64,000 nt of DNA from Pyruvatibacter sp. (GTDB lineage Bacteria; Pseudomonadota; Alphaproteobacteria; CGMCC-115125), in NCBI RefSeq assembly GCF_040219635.1, contig NZ_JAVJSC010000001.1, positions 154,642 through 218,641 on the forward strand, read 5' to 3'. A program made the translations under genes and the position numbers. This document shows, one piece after another, positions 54,966-63,635 of this stretch; positions within the stretch are counted from its first letter, which is position 1; each line of letters begins with the position of its first letter. The notes under the pieces are model-generated. The model made no database searches and had not been told where the DNA came from. It saw nothing but the letters and a program-made list of their open reading frames with translations.

Positions 54966-55052
54966 GTATCTCCGGGCTTGACCCGGAGTCCACTCTCGGC
55001 GGCTATGGCGGGTAACGTCTGCGAGTAGGCTCCGGGTCAAGCCCGGAGATAC
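54966..55052. repeat. Composite palindrome element, type A (second copy)
   Basis: CTCCGGGCTTGACCCGGAG (54970-54988) and CTCCGGGTCAAGCCCGGAG (55030-55048), flanked by GTAT and ATAC, with GTCCACTC after the first and TCTGCGAGTAGG before the second. Layout and spacing match the copy at 37329-37415, while the stem bases and the middle of the spacer differ. It occupies the middle of the 248-bp gap between eno and the DM13 gene. Confidence 0.9.
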
Positions 55053-55157
55053 GGGTTGATAGGTGTTGAGCCACAAACCACCGTCGCAACAAGTTTACTT
55101 GAGCGTGAACGGGCCCCGGCGCAGTGTGTCTGCTCAACAAACGGGGGACCAACGGTC

Positions 55158-55628
55158 ATGCTGAAATGGATTGCACTTGCCGGCACACATGCAGGCGCAC
55201 TTGCCGTGGGCTTTGCCCTTGGCATTTACCTGTTGCCAATTCTCACCGCACCTGACAGTCCCGATGAGGCGGCGCTGACAGCCTCCGCCCAAAGCGCGCT
55301 GTATGAAGCCAGCTTCACCCGCGAGCTTGAAGGCAGCGATTTTCTGCATTGGGGCGAGGGCACTGTCAGTGTCACGCCGCAGCAGATTGTCCACAACGGC
55401 GCGCTGTCGCCAGGGCCTGATTTCAAGGTCTATCTCACCAGCGAGTTTGTGGAGACAGAAGCTCAGTTCAATGCGATCAAGGACAATGCCGTGCGCATTG
55501 GCGACGTCAAAACCTTTGAAGGGTTCCTGCTGGATGTGCCGCCGGGTGTGGACGTGAGCGCCTACTCAACAGTGGTTGTTTGGTGCGAGGCGTTCGGCGA
55601 GTTCATTACGGCCGCGCAATACAAGTAG
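55158..55628 (+). CDS. DM13-domain protein, membrane-anchored
   Basis: 156 residues. An N-terminal hydrophobic helix (about 3-28) precedes an extracytoplasmic DM13 domain (about 50-156). The pattern fits: GSDFLHWGEGTVSVTPQQ, SPGPDFKVYLTSEF and the end VVVWCEAFGEFITAAQYK with the single Cys typical of DM13. DM13 domains are proposed to take part in redox or electron transfer; this is not proven for this group. ATG 55158 follows GGGGGA. Confidence 0.85.
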   Translation: MLKWIALAGTHAGALAVGFALGIYLLPILTAPDSPDEAALTASAQSALYEASFTRELEGSDFLHWGEGTVSVTPQQIVHNGALSPGPDFKVYLTSEFVETEAQFNAIKDNAVRIGDVKTFEGFLLDVPPGVDVSAYSTVVVWCEAFGEFITAAQYK

Positions 55629-55640
55629 GTAGTTTTATAC

Positions 55641-56189
55641 CTAGGGTCGCATGTCCCACGGCTCCACTTGTCCGGCAATGGTTACAACATCGTCTGACGT
55701 GAATGCTTCAATCGCGCTGGCGCTGATTTCATCATTGGTCAGCCAGCGGGAGTGATCGCCATCGCGCATAAAGCCCAGAAGCACCTGTCGGTAGGTCACA
55801 TGAGTGAGGCGCTGCATCTGTTGCAGCCGCACGTCACCAAACGCACCGGGGCGTGAGGCGGCCGACCCCAGCACCTCCACCAGCCTGCCGCCCGCAGCCA
55901 TGTGATGCACAATACGCGCGCGCAACAGCTCGTCGCGCCCGTGCAACCACACAAGGGCTGCGGTGAAAGGCCCGTGCGCCTCAGCCGCCTGATCGAGCGC
56001 CGCCAAAAAGGCGGCTGCGTCTTTCCAGTCGGTCTTACAGGGGCGCACGCGCGCATCCAGCGCGGCGTCCGCGAAGCTGAACCCGCCAGCACGCCGCGAC
56101 ATCACAACAATGTCGCCGGGCTGCTGTGCCGCGATGGCGCGGGATGCAGGTGCCAACATGCCGGTGGTGCCAATTAGGAGCGTGCTCAT
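55641..56189 (-). CDS. Rossmann-fold (SDR-like) protein of unknown function
   Basis: 182 residues starting MSTLLIGTTGMLAPASRAIA, a GxxGML nucleotide-binding-like start, with a short alpha/beta pattern. It is shorter than usual dehydrogenases and has no clear YxxxK catalytic pair, so a catalytic role is doubtful. ATG 56189 was chosen because upstream codons run into a palindrome. It is convergent with the DM13 gene, with 12 bp between. Confidence 0.7.
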   Translation of the reverse strand: MSTLLIGTTGMLAPASRAIAAQQPGDIVVMSRRAGGFSFADAALDARVRPCKTDWKDAAAFLAALDQAAEAHGPFTAALVWLHGRDELLRARIVHHMAAGGRLVEVLGSAASRPGAFGDVRLQQMQRLTHVTYRQVLLGFMRDGDHSRWLTNDEISASAIEAFTSDDVVTIAGQVEPWDMRP

Positions 56190-56225
56190 AGCCTGGTTTC
56201 CAGTAAGACATGACGTGCAGCAAGA

Positions 56226-56291
56226 CCCTCCGGTCAAGCCGGAGGGAGGTCGGAGTTAAAAATCCGCTTTCCCTCCGGCTTGACCGGAGGG
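56226..56291. repeat. Paired GC-stem palindromes
   Basis: CCCTCCGGTCAAGCCGGAGGG-type palindrome (56226-56246) and its inverse around CTTGA (56271-56291), 24 bp apart, flanked by AGAC and GTCT. They form a fourth arrangement of the same family between two minus-strand genes. Confidence 0.88.
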
Positions 56292-56359
56292 TCTCACGCC
56301 ACACTCATTACCCGCTCTCCCGAGCCACTCTCACCTGCCACGTGTTGACGCCAAACCAT

Positions 56360-57295
56360 CTAAAGCAACACCTTCGACATAAACGCCTTGGCATCCGCAA
56401 ACGCTTTTTCGCGCATTGCCGGGTTGCCGCCCACATGCGCACCGCGCTTGGTCATGGTTGCAAACCCTTCGATGCGCGCGTCACGGGTGGATACGTCCTT
56501 GCCATTGTCCGTCATCATCCGCCCGTCGGCTGTTACCGTCACGTTGCGCGTCGGTGGCAGGGCAATGACGTCCGGCAAAAATACCAGCTCATCTTTTGAG
56601 TCAAACGAGTGATAACTCTCCGGATACAGAATAATCTCGGCATTGCCGCCATGCGCATTCACATCCTCCACCAGCTCAACGGCGGGCGCTGCGGGCGTAT
56701 AGTCTTCCGCTTCCCCCATCAAAATAAGCATCGGCGCATCCGACCAGCGATTGTCTTCCACCTTGATATGGCAGGCGGGATAAACCGGCATGTGAGCGGC
56801 AAACCTGAGGCCCGCCGGTGCCAGCTTTTCGCGGATGGGCGTCCACGCCGCATACACCGCCATGCCGCCGCCAAGGCTCCACCCGGCAACCGCAATGCGC
56901 AGGGCGTCAATTTTGGGATGATCCGCCAGCAGCCTGAACGCTGCATAGGCGTCGCAGATCATCATCGCCATTGTCACGTCAATCTGCGTCGTGGATACCT
57001 CCCTGGTGCCACGCGCCTCAAACGAATGTGGGCGGAAGGTGGCAATGCCCATGCCGTGAAACATGTCGGCGTAATCAAGATGGTGCGACCGCCAGCCATA
57101 AGAGCCGTGACACATCACAACGCACGGGTAGGGGCCATCGCCGTGTTTGGCGGCATCCGGCAACTCAAGATCGCCAAAAATCTGCTGGTCCTGCGCTGTG
57201 CCATTCAGAATGTGCGTGAACTCAAAGGCATCACTGCTGGTGATCGTCAGCCGCTCACCCCGGTCTGTGCGCGGGTCACGTGTAAGTTCAACCAT
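56360..57295 (-). CDS. Dienelactone-hydrolase-like alpha/beta hydrolase
   Basis: 311 residues. PCVVMCHGSYGWRSHHLDYADMF carries the oxyanion region, AGWSLGGGMAVY the nucleophile Ser (GxSxG), and PESYHSFDS the catalytic His. It belongs to the DLH family; the substrate is unknown. ATG 57295 has GGAGG about 12 bases upstream. The frame is open further up but runs through repeat palindromes and is not coding-like. Confidence 0.85.
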   Translation of the reverse strand: MVELTRDPRTDRGERLTITSSDAFEFTHILNGTAQDQQIFGDLELPDAAKHGDGPYPCVVMCHGSYGWRSHHLDYADMFHGMGIATFRPHSFEARGTREVSTTQIDVTMAMMICDAYAAFRLLADHPKIDALRIAVAGWSLGGGMAVYAAWTPIREKLAPAGLRFAAHMPVYPACHIKVEDNRWSDAPMLILMGEAEDYTPAAPAVELVEDVNAHGGNAEIILYPESYHSFDSKDELVFLPDVIALPPTRNVTVTADGRMMTDNGKDVSTRDARIEGFATMTKRGAHVGGNPAMREKAFADAKAFMSKVLL

Positions 57296-57427
57296 CCCGT
57301 TATATCCTCCCGGTCGCATTGCTGACGTGCGCCAGCAACGCTGTTTTTGAGTGCGCTTTGCCCGCAGGATGGGCCGAATGCATACATGCGGCAACCGGGT
57401 GAACTTCCATTTGTCGTCTGTGCACCC

Positions 57428-57545
57428 GCCCTGGACCCCGCGGTCAAGCCGCGGGGAAGCAATGATAGGGGGCACAAAGCATGCCTCCCCGCGGCTTGAT
57501 AACCCTTTAGCCCTCCGGCTTGACCGGAGGGGTGGGGCCCAGAGC
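57428..57545. repeat. Composite palindrome element, type C (first copy)
   Basis: GCCCTGGA, CCCCGCGG-TCAAG-CCGCGGGG (57436-57456), a spacer starting AAGCAA and ending GCCT, then CCCCGCGGCTTGAT broken by TAACCCTTTAG and a second palindrome CCTCCGGCTTGACCGGAGG (57512-57530), ending GGGGCCCAGAGC. The second part looks like one palindrome inserted into another. An inverted copy is at 63636-63741. It lies in the 455-bp divergent gap before the FtsB-like gene. Confidence 0.85.
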
Positions 57546-57603
57546 ACCTGACTCCATAGGCCACGATGAGGCACGACACTAAAACCCGACCATCAGCGCG
57601 CTT

Positions 57604-57662
57604 CCCCGCAGCTTGATAACCCTTTAGCCCTCCGGCTTGACCCGAGGGGCGGGGCCCAGGGC
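57604..57662. repeat. Partial type C element
   Basis: A third copy of the nested half: CCCCGCAGCTTGATAACCC, TTTAGCCCTCCGGCTTGACC, then GAGGGGCGGGGCCCAGGGC. The stem has mismatches (CCTCCGG against CCCGAGG), so this copy is decaying. Confidence 0.8.
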
Positions 57663-57667
57663 AACCG

Positions 57668-57772
57668 GATTCAATCTACCAGCGACTCACCCTAAACCCC
57701 TGACTCTTATGGGGTTGCCATAAGAATCACTCCTGTGATTCAGTGCGCCTATGAGAATGCATAATTCGATTC
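57668..57772. promoter_or_regulatory. GANTC cluster and double hairpin at the FtsB-like start
   Basis: Six GANTC sites: 57668-57672, 57684-57688, 57702-57706, 57724-57728, 57737-57741 and 57768-57772. TCTTATGG/CCATAAGA (57705-57725) and GAATCAC/GTGATTC (57724-57741) form two adjacent hairpins, the second ending nine bases before the ATG and carrying a GANTC in each arm. GANTC is the target of the cell-cycle methylase CcrM in alphaproteobacteria. Confidence 0.65.
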
Positions 57773-58113
57773 GCACCAGTCAGTATGGTGGCCGCTATTC
57801 CGTTGAACGCGATGGCCTGCGTGCCCGGCTGGGTCGTGCCATTCTGCCCGTCGCGTGCCTGTGCATCATGGGCTATTTCGGCTGGCACGCGGTGCATGGC
57901 GACCACGGGCTTTTGAAACTGGTCGAAATGCGCGAGGTCCGCGCCGGGCTTGAGGCGCAGGTGGCGTCCGCCCGCGATGTCCGTGCGGGTCTTGAGCGCG
58001 ACGTGGCGCTGCTGCGCCCTGAAAGCCTTGACCCGGACCTGCTCGACGAGCGTGCCCGCGCTGCGCTTGGCTTCGCTCACCCGGACGAGCTGACCATCTT
58101 CGTGGATGAGTGA
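57751..58113 (+). CDS. FtsB/DivIC-like septum formation initiator
   Basis: 120 residues. A single membrane helix (about 28-48, GRAILPVACLCIMGYFGWHAV) is followed by a short coiled coil (about 56-88) and the conserved end DPDLLDERARAALGFAHPDELTIF. This is the FtsB/DivIC layout: a bitopic protein that links FtsL and FtsQ in the divisome. It stands directly upstream of pdhA, as in many alphaproteobacteria. ATG 57751 or 57757; there is no clear ribosome-binding site because a hairpin occupies its place. Confidence 0.9.
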   Translation: MRMHNSIRTSQYGGRYSVERDGLRARLGRAILPVACLCIMGYFGWHAVHGDHGLLKLVEMREVRAGLEAQVASARDVRAGLERDVALLRPESLDPDLLDERARAALGFAHPDELTIFVDE

Positions 58114-58300
58114 GCACGTGCAGCAATTTGGTGCGATCCGGTAGCAATCTGCGCCGCATTTCGCCACAGAGGGCATTCTCACAATTTTCTGACCAAACAG
58201 CGGCTGCATTCGCAGGTTTCGGTCCCGTGCCGTCATCGTATCGTTTACCGTAGCGCGGTACACTAGGCCCGAAGAGACAGGTCATACCAAGGAACCCCAT

Positions 58301-59431
58301 ATGGCGGCGCGCGGCGCAAAATCTCAAACCAAAACGGCGGCCACAAAAACCGCTGCCAAAAAATCCTCCGGCAAATCCGTTTTGCAGGCCGAAGCCGAAC
58401 GCGAGGATACCTCGCAGGCAGCATGGGACGCGATCAAGCGTGCTGACCCCGCACTGAGCGAAGACGACACCCTCAAGGCCTATCGTGACATGCTGCTTAT
58501 CCGCCGCTTCGAGGAGCGCGCCGGGCAGATGTACGGCATGGGCCTCATCGGCGGCTTTTGTCATCTGTATATCGGTCAGGAAGCCGTCGTCACGGGCGTT
58601 GAAATGGCGCTGAAAGATGGCGATCAGATCATCACGTCGTATCGCGACCACGGCCACATGCTGGCCAAGGGCATGGACCCCAAGGGCGTGATGGCTGAGC
58701 TGACCGGGCGCGAGGGCGGCTATTCGCGCGGCAAGGGCGGCTCCATGCACATGTTCTCCACCGAAAAAGCGTTTTACGGCGGCCACGGCATTGTCGGCGC
58801 GCAGGTGCCCATCGGCACCGGGCTGGCCTTTGCCAATGCGTATAACGACAACGGCCAGGTGTCGGCCACGTTCTTTGGTGAGGGCGCGTCCAACCAGGGG
58901 CAGGTGTACGAAGCCTTCAACATGGCTGAGCTGTGGAAGCTGCCGGTCATCTATGTGATTGAAAATAACGGCTATGCCATGGGCACGTCGCTCAAGCGCG
59001 CTGCCGCTGAAACGCATCTCTACAAGCGCGGCCGCTCGTTCAACATTCCCGGTGAGGAAGTGGACGGCATGGACGTGGCCAAGGTGCGCGAAGCCAGTCT
59101 GCGCGCTGCCCAGTGGTGCCGCGACGGCAACGGCCCGATCATTCTGGAAATGAAGACCTATCGCTACCGGGGCCACTCCATGTCGGACCCGGCTAAATAC
59201 CGCACCAAGGATGAAGTCAAGAAAATGCGCACCGACCACGACCCCATCGACATGGTGCGTGCCCGCATTCTGGACAAAGGCTGGGCCACCGAAGACGACC
59301 TGAAAAAGACCGACCGCGAGGTCAAGGACATCGTGTCGGCAGCCGCCGAGTTCGCGCAGGAAAGCCCTGAGCCGCATCCCGATGAATTGTGGACCGACAT
59401 CTACGCGCCCGCCGAAGAAGGAGCGCGCTGA
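58301..59431 (+). CDS. pdhA: Pyruvate dehydrogenase E1 component, alpha subunit
   Basis: 376 residues. After a Lys/Ala/Thr-rich extension of about 45 residues comes the E1-alpha core with RRFEERAGQMYGMGLIGGFCHLYIGQEA, RGKGGSMHMFS and the thiamine-diphosphate site FGEGASNQGQVYEAFNMA...IENN. With PdhB it decarboxylates pyruvate. Its TGA overlaps the pdhB ATG by one base. The 187-bp gap before it contains TACACT (58259-58264), a possible -10. Confidence 0.97.
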   Translation: MAARGAKSQTKTAATKTAAKKSSGKSVLQAEAEREDTSQAAWDAIKRADPALSEDDTLKAYRDMLLIRRFEERAGQMYGMGLIGGFCHLYIGQEAVVTGVEMALKDGDQIITSYRDHGHMLAKGMDPKGVMAELTGREGGYSRGKGGSMHMFSTEKAFYGGHGIVGAQVPIGTGLAFANAYNDNGQVSATFFGEGASNQGQVYEAFNMAELWKLPVIYVIENNGYAMGTSLKRAAAETHLYKRGRSFNIPGEEVDGMDVAKVREASLRAAQWCRDGNGPIILEMKTYRYRGHSMSDPAKYRTKDEVKKMRTDHDPIDMVRARILDKGWATEDDLKKTDREVKDIVSAAAEFAQESPEPHPDELWTDIYAPAEEGAR

Positions 59432-60840
59432 TGCCCACCAACATCACCATGCCCGCGCTGTCTCCCACCATGGAAGAAGGCACCCTTGCCAAATGGATGG
59501 TCAAGGAAGGCGATCGCGTGTCGGCAGGCGACGTGATTGCCGAAATCGAAACCGACAAGGCGACCATGGAAGTTGAAGCCGTGGACGAAGGCATCATCGG
59601 CAAAATCATTGTTGCCGAAGGCACCGAGGCTGTGCCCGTCAATGACGTGATCGCCGTGCTGCTGGAAGACGGCGAAGACGCGGACGACATTGACACTGAG
59701 GCGTCTGAAGCAGCGCCGGAGAAGAAGCCGGACGCAGACGCCTCATCCAAGAGTGAGGACAGTGACGACGACCAACGCGACCGCACGGACAAGCAAGAGG
59801 ACAAAGCCGCTCAGGTATTGGCGGATCTTACCGAACCGGAAGTGCCCGAAGGTGTCTCCCTTAAATCCATCACCGTGCGCGAAGCCCTGCGGGACGCCAT
59901 GGCCGAAGAGATGCGCGCCGATGATCGTGTATTCGTCATGGGCGAGGAGGTGGCCGAATATCAGGGCGCCTACAAAGTGACCCAGGGCCTACTGGAAGAG
60001 TTCGGCGCGCGGCGCGTCATCGACACACCCATTACCGAACACGGTTTTGCCGGCATCGGCGTCGGCGCCGCGTTTGCGGGCCTGCGCCCCATCGTGGAGT
60101 TCATGACGTTCAACTTCGCCATGCAGGCGATTGACCAGATCATCAACTCCGCCGCCAAAACCCGCTACATGGCTGGTGGCAAAATCGGCTGCCCGATTGT
60201 GTTCCGCGGCCCCAACGGCCCCGCCGCGCGCGTGGGTGCCCAGCACAGCCAGGACTATGCCGCGTGGTACGCGCACATTCCCGGCCTCGTCGTCATTGCG
60301 CCGTATTCAGCGGCTGACGCAAAGGGCCTTCTCAAGGCCGCCATCCGCGATCCCAACCCCGTGATTTTCCTTGAAAACGAGGTGATGTACGGCAAGAGCT
60401 TTGATGTGCCGGACACGGACGATTGGATCGTACCCATCGGCAAGGCGAAAGTGCTCAAGGAAGGCACCGACGTGACCATCGTGTCGCATTCGCACGCGCT
60501 GACCTATGTGATGGACGCCCTGCCTGCGCTGGAAGAAGCAGGCATCAACGCGGAGGTGATTGACCTGCGCACCATCAGGCCGCTGGACAAGCAGGCCGTG
60601 ATCGACAGCGTCAAGAAAACCAACCGCTGTGTAACCGTCGAAGAAGGCTGGAGCATCTGCGGCATCGGCTCGGAAATATCCGCGATCCTGATGCAGGATG
60701 CGTTTGATTATCTCGATGCCCCCGTCACCCGCGTGGCCGGCAAGGACGTGCCCATGCCCTACGCCGCCAACCTCGAAAAACTCGCCCTCCCCAGCGTTGA
60801 CGAAGTCATCGAGGCGGTGAAAGCCGTCACATACAAGTAA
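59431..60840 (+). CDS. pdhB: Pyruvate dehydrogenase E1 component, beta subunit, with lipoyl domain
   Basis: 469 residues. An N-terminal lipoyl domain (1-80, ETDKATMEVEA, lipoyl Lys43) is joined by an acidic linker (about 80-145) to the E1-beta core (about 146-469: TVREALRDAMAEEMRADDRVFVMGEEVAEYQGAYKVTQGL). A lipoyl domain on E1-beta is characteristic of alphaproteobacteria. The domain is nearly the same as that of PdhC at the protein and DNA level. Confidence 0.97.
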   Translation: MPTNITMPALSPTMEEGTLAKWMVKEGDRVSAGDVIAEIETDKATMEVEAVDEGIIGKIIVAEGTEAVPVNDVIAVLLEDGEDADDIDTEASEAAPEKKPDADASSKSEDSDDDQRDRTDKQEDKAAQVLADLTEPEVPEGVSLKSITVREALRDAMAEEMRADDRVFVMGEEVAEYQGAYKVTQGLLEEFGARRVIDTPITEHGFAGIGVGAAFAGLRPIVEFMTFNFAMQAIDQIINSAAKTRYMAGGKIGCPIVFRGPNGPAARVGAQHSQDYAAWYAHIPGLVVIAPYSAADAKGLLKAAIRDPNPVIFLENEVMYGKSFDVPDTDDWIVPIGKAKVLKEGTDVTIVSHSHALTYVMDALPALEEAGINAEVIDLRTIRPLDKQAVIDSVKKTNRCVTVEEGWSICGIGSEISAILMQDAFDYLDAPVTRVAGKDVPMPYAANLEKLALPSVDEVIEAVKAVTYK

Positions 60841-60849
60841 GAGCGCCCC

Positions 60850-62205
60850 ATGCCCATTTCCGTTCTCATGCCCGCGCTGTCGCCCACCATGGAAGAGGGC
60901 ACCCTTGCCAAATGGCTGGTGAAGGAAGGCGACACGGTTGCGTCCGGCGACGTGATTGCCGAGATCGAAACCGACAAGGCCACCATGGAAGTGGAGGCGG
61001 TGGACGAAGGCACCATCGGCAAACTGCTGGTGGACGAGGGCACCGAAGGCGTCGAGATCAACAAGCCCATCGCCGTCATTCTGGAAGACGGCGAGGACGA
61101 AAGCGACCTTGATGGATTTGACACAGGCGGCAGTGACACAAAGCCAAAGGCGTCTCCCGAACCGTCGAACAGCGAAAAGGCACAGGCATCGCCTGACAAG
61201 AAGGACGCTAAGACTGAACGGCCTTCCGAAGGGTCAAGTGATGTCACGCCCAAAGCGGGCAAGGTGCCCGAAGCACCCCGCAAGGACGGCGACCGTGTTT
61301 TCGCCAGCCCGCTCGCCCGCCGCATCGCTGCCGACAAGGGCATAGACCTTGCCTCGCTTGATGGCTCCGGCCCCCATGGCCGCATCGTCAAGGCAGACGT
61401 GGAAAGTGCATCGTCGGGCAAAAAACCAGCCGGGGACACCGCGCCCAAAAAGGCGTCGTCGTCGTCAGGCGGCCCCGTCGGCTCCCTGCCGGACCCGCGC
61501 CTGTATTACGACGAAGGCACCTACGAGGAAGTGCCGCTCGACGGTATGCGCAAGTCCATCGCCAAACGCCTCACCCAGTCGAAGCAGGAAATACCGCACT
61601 ACTATCTCACGATCGACTGCAATCTTGATGAAGTGCTGCGCGTCAGAAAACAGCTCAACACGGCAGGCGAGGCCGACGGCATAAAAATCTCCGTCAACGA
61701 CTTCATCATCCGCGCCTCGGCACTGGCGCTGATGCGCGTGCCCGACTGCAACGTGTCTTACGCGGGCGACGCTTTGCTGAAACACAAGCACGCCGACATT
61801 GGTGTGGCGGTGGCGCTGGACGGCGGGCTTATCACACCCATTGTCAAAGCCGCCGACACCAAGGGTCTTGCGCAAATCTCTGCCGAGGTAAAAGACCTCG
61901 CCGCCCGCGCCAAAGACAAAAAGCTCAAGCCGTCTGACTACGAAGGCGGCTCGTTCTCCATCTCCAATCTCGGCATGTTCGGCATCAGGAACTTCACCGC
62001 CGTCATCAACCCGCCCCAGTCCGCGATCATGGCCGTGGGCGCAGGCGAAGAACGCCCGGTGGTCAAAAACGGCAGCCTGGCGTCCGCCACCATGATGACA
62101 GTCACCCTGTCGTGCGATCACCGCGCTATCGACGGCGCGCTGGGCGCGAAACTGCTGCAGGCGTTCAAGGTCTTTATCGAAGACCCTGTAACGATGCTGC
62201 TGTAA
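60850..62205 (+). CDS. pdhC: Dihydrolipoamide acetyltransferase (E2 of pyruvate dehydrogenase)
   Basis: 451 residues. One lipoyl domain (1-80, Lys43), an acidic/Pro linker, the peripheral subunit-binding domain (151-184, FASPLARRIAADKGIDL...GPHGRIVKADVE), a second linker, and the catalytic domain ending with SCDHRAIDG (His424, Asp428). It forms the core of the complex and passes acetyl groups to CoA. It follows pdhB by 9 bp and precedes lpdA by 13 bp. Confidence 0.97.
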   Translation: MPISVLMPALSPTMEEGTLAKWLVKEGDTVASGDVIAEIETDKATMEVEAVDEGTIGKLLVDEGTEGVEINKPIAVILEDGEDESDLDGFDTGGSDTKPKASPEPSNSEKAQASPDKKDAKTERPSEGSSDVTPKAGKVPEAPRKDGDRVFASPLARRIAADKGIDLASLDGSGPHGRIVKADVESASSGKKPAGDTAPKKASSSSGGPVGSLPDPRLYYDEGTYEEVPLDGMRKSIAKRLTQSKQEIPHYYLTIDCNLDEVLRVRKQLNTAGEADGIKISVNDFIIRASALALMRVPDCNVSYAGDALLKHKHADIGVAVALDGGLITPIVKAADTKGLAQISAEVKDLAARAKDKKLKPSDYEGGSFSISNLGMFGIRNFTAVINPPQSAIMAVGAGEERPVVKNGSLASATMMTVTLSCDHRAIDGALGAKLLQAFKVFIEDPVTMLL

Positions 62206-62218
62206 GGGAAGGGGAACG

Positions 62219-63613
62219 ATGGCCAGCACATACGATCTTGTTGTTGTCGGCACCGGACCCGGTGGCTATGTGGCCGCTATCCGCGCCAGCCAGCTGGGCA
62301 TGAAAACCGCAGTCGTGGAGCGCGCCGAGCTTGGTGGCATCTGCCTGAACTGGGGTTGCATTCCCACCAAGGCGCTGCTGCGCACGTCAGAGATTTATGA
62401 TCATCTTCAGCATCTGGATGATTTTGGTCTGTCTGCGGACAATATCTCGTTCGACATTGAAAAAGTCGTCAAGCGCTCGCGCAAGGTGGCGGGGCAGTTG
62501 TCGTCCGGCATCACGTTCCTGATGAAGAAAAACAAGATTGATGTGCTCACCGGCACCGCAAAGCTGGCAGGCAAGGGCAAGCTGACGGTCGAGCACGACG
62601 GCACGTCGCAGGACGTATCCGCAAAGCACATTGTGCTGGCCACCGGCGCCCGCGCCCGTGCGCTGCCGGGCATCGAGCCGGACGGCGACACCATATGGAC
62701 CTACCGCGAGGCGATGGTGCCAAAGGAAATGCCCAAGAAGCTGCTCGTCATTGGCTCCGGTGCCATCGGCATTGAGTTTGCGAGTTTCTACAAGACCATG
62801 GGCGCAGAGGTAACCGTGGTTGAAGTGTTGGACCGCATTCTGCCGGTGGAAGATGAAGACGTGTCAGCCTTTGCGCTCAAGGCGTTCAAGAAGCAGGGCA
62901 TGAAAATTGTTACCAACGCCAAGGTCACCAAGGTGGAGGTCGCCAGGGGGCAGGCTAAAGCCACCATCGAGGCAGACGGCAAAAGCGACACGCAAGAGTT
63001 TGACAAGGTCATTCTGGCGGTCGGCATCACCGGCAACGTGGAAAACATCGGCCTCGAAGACGCGGGCGTTAAAGTCGAAAAGGGCCATGTGGTGGTGGAT
63101 GGCTTTGGCCGCACCGGCGTGGACGGCATTTATGCCATCGGCGACCTCACCGGCCCGCCGTGGCTGGCGCATAAGGCAAGCCACGAGGGCATTGCCTGCG
63201 TTGAAAAAATTGCAGGCCTCAAGACCGCGCACCCGCTCGATACGTCCAACATTCCCGGCTGCACCTATTGTCGCCCGCAGGTGGCGTCTGTCGGCATGAC
63301 CGAAGCCAAAGCAAAGGATGCGGGCCACGATGTGCGCGTCGGCACGTTCCCGTTTCAGGGCAACGGCAAGGCCATTGCGCTGGGCGAGCCTGAAGGGTTT
63401 GTCAAAACCGTGTTCGACAAAAAAACCGGCGAGCTTCTGGGCGCCCACATGATCGGCCCGGAAGTGACCGAACTCATTCAGGGCTACGCCGTGGCCCGCC
63501 AGCTTGAGACGACAGAAGCCGAGTTGATGCAAACGGTGTTTCCGCATCCCACATTGTCGGAAGCGATGCACGAAAGCGTGCTGGATGCGTATGGCCGGGT
63601 GATCCACACTTAG
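62219..63613 (+). CDS. lpdA: Dihydrolipoamide dehydrogenase (E3)
   Basis: 464-residue flavoprotein. FAD motif GTGPGGYVAAIRA near the N-terminus, the redox disulfide C42/C47 in GGICLNWGCIPTK, the NAD motif VIGSGAIGIEFASFY, and the C-terminal VFPHPTLSEAMHE with the catalytic His-Glu. It reoxidises lipoyl groups of PdhB and PdhC. It is the last gene of the pdh operon; AGGCGCTAGCGCCT, a 14-bp palindrome (63612-63625), overlaps its stop and precedes a type C repeat. Confidence 0.97.
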   Translation: MASTYDLVVVGTGPGGYVAAIRASQLGMKTAVVERAELGGICLNWGCIPTKALLRTSEIYDHLQHLDDFGLSADNISFDIEKVVKRSRKVAGQLSSGITFLMKKNKIDVLTGTAKLAGKGKLTVEHDGTSQDVSAKHIVLATGARARALPGIEPDGDTIWTYREAMVPKEMPKKLLVIGSGAIGIEFASFYKTMGAEVTVVEVLDRILPVEDEDVSAFALKAFKKQGMKIVTNAKVTKVEVARGQAKATIEADGKSDTQEFDKVILAVGITGNVENIGLEDAGVKVEKGHVVVDGFGRTGVDGIYAIGDLTGPPWLAHKASHEGIACVEKIAGLKTAHPLDTSNIPGCTYCRPQVASVGMTEAKAKDAGHDVRVGTFPFQGNGKAIALGEPEGFVKTVFDKKTGELLGAHMIGPEVTELIQGYAVARQLETTEAELMQTVFPHPTLSEAMHESVLDAYGRVIHT

Positions 63614-63635
63614 GCGCTAGCGCCTTCCCCCCACA

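Noticed and set aside
57866..59377. 503-codon open frame on the minus strand opposite the FtsB-like gene and pdhA
   Set aside because: It mirrors two well-supported plus-strand genes, matches no family, and is the usual long antisense shadow of high-GC DNA.
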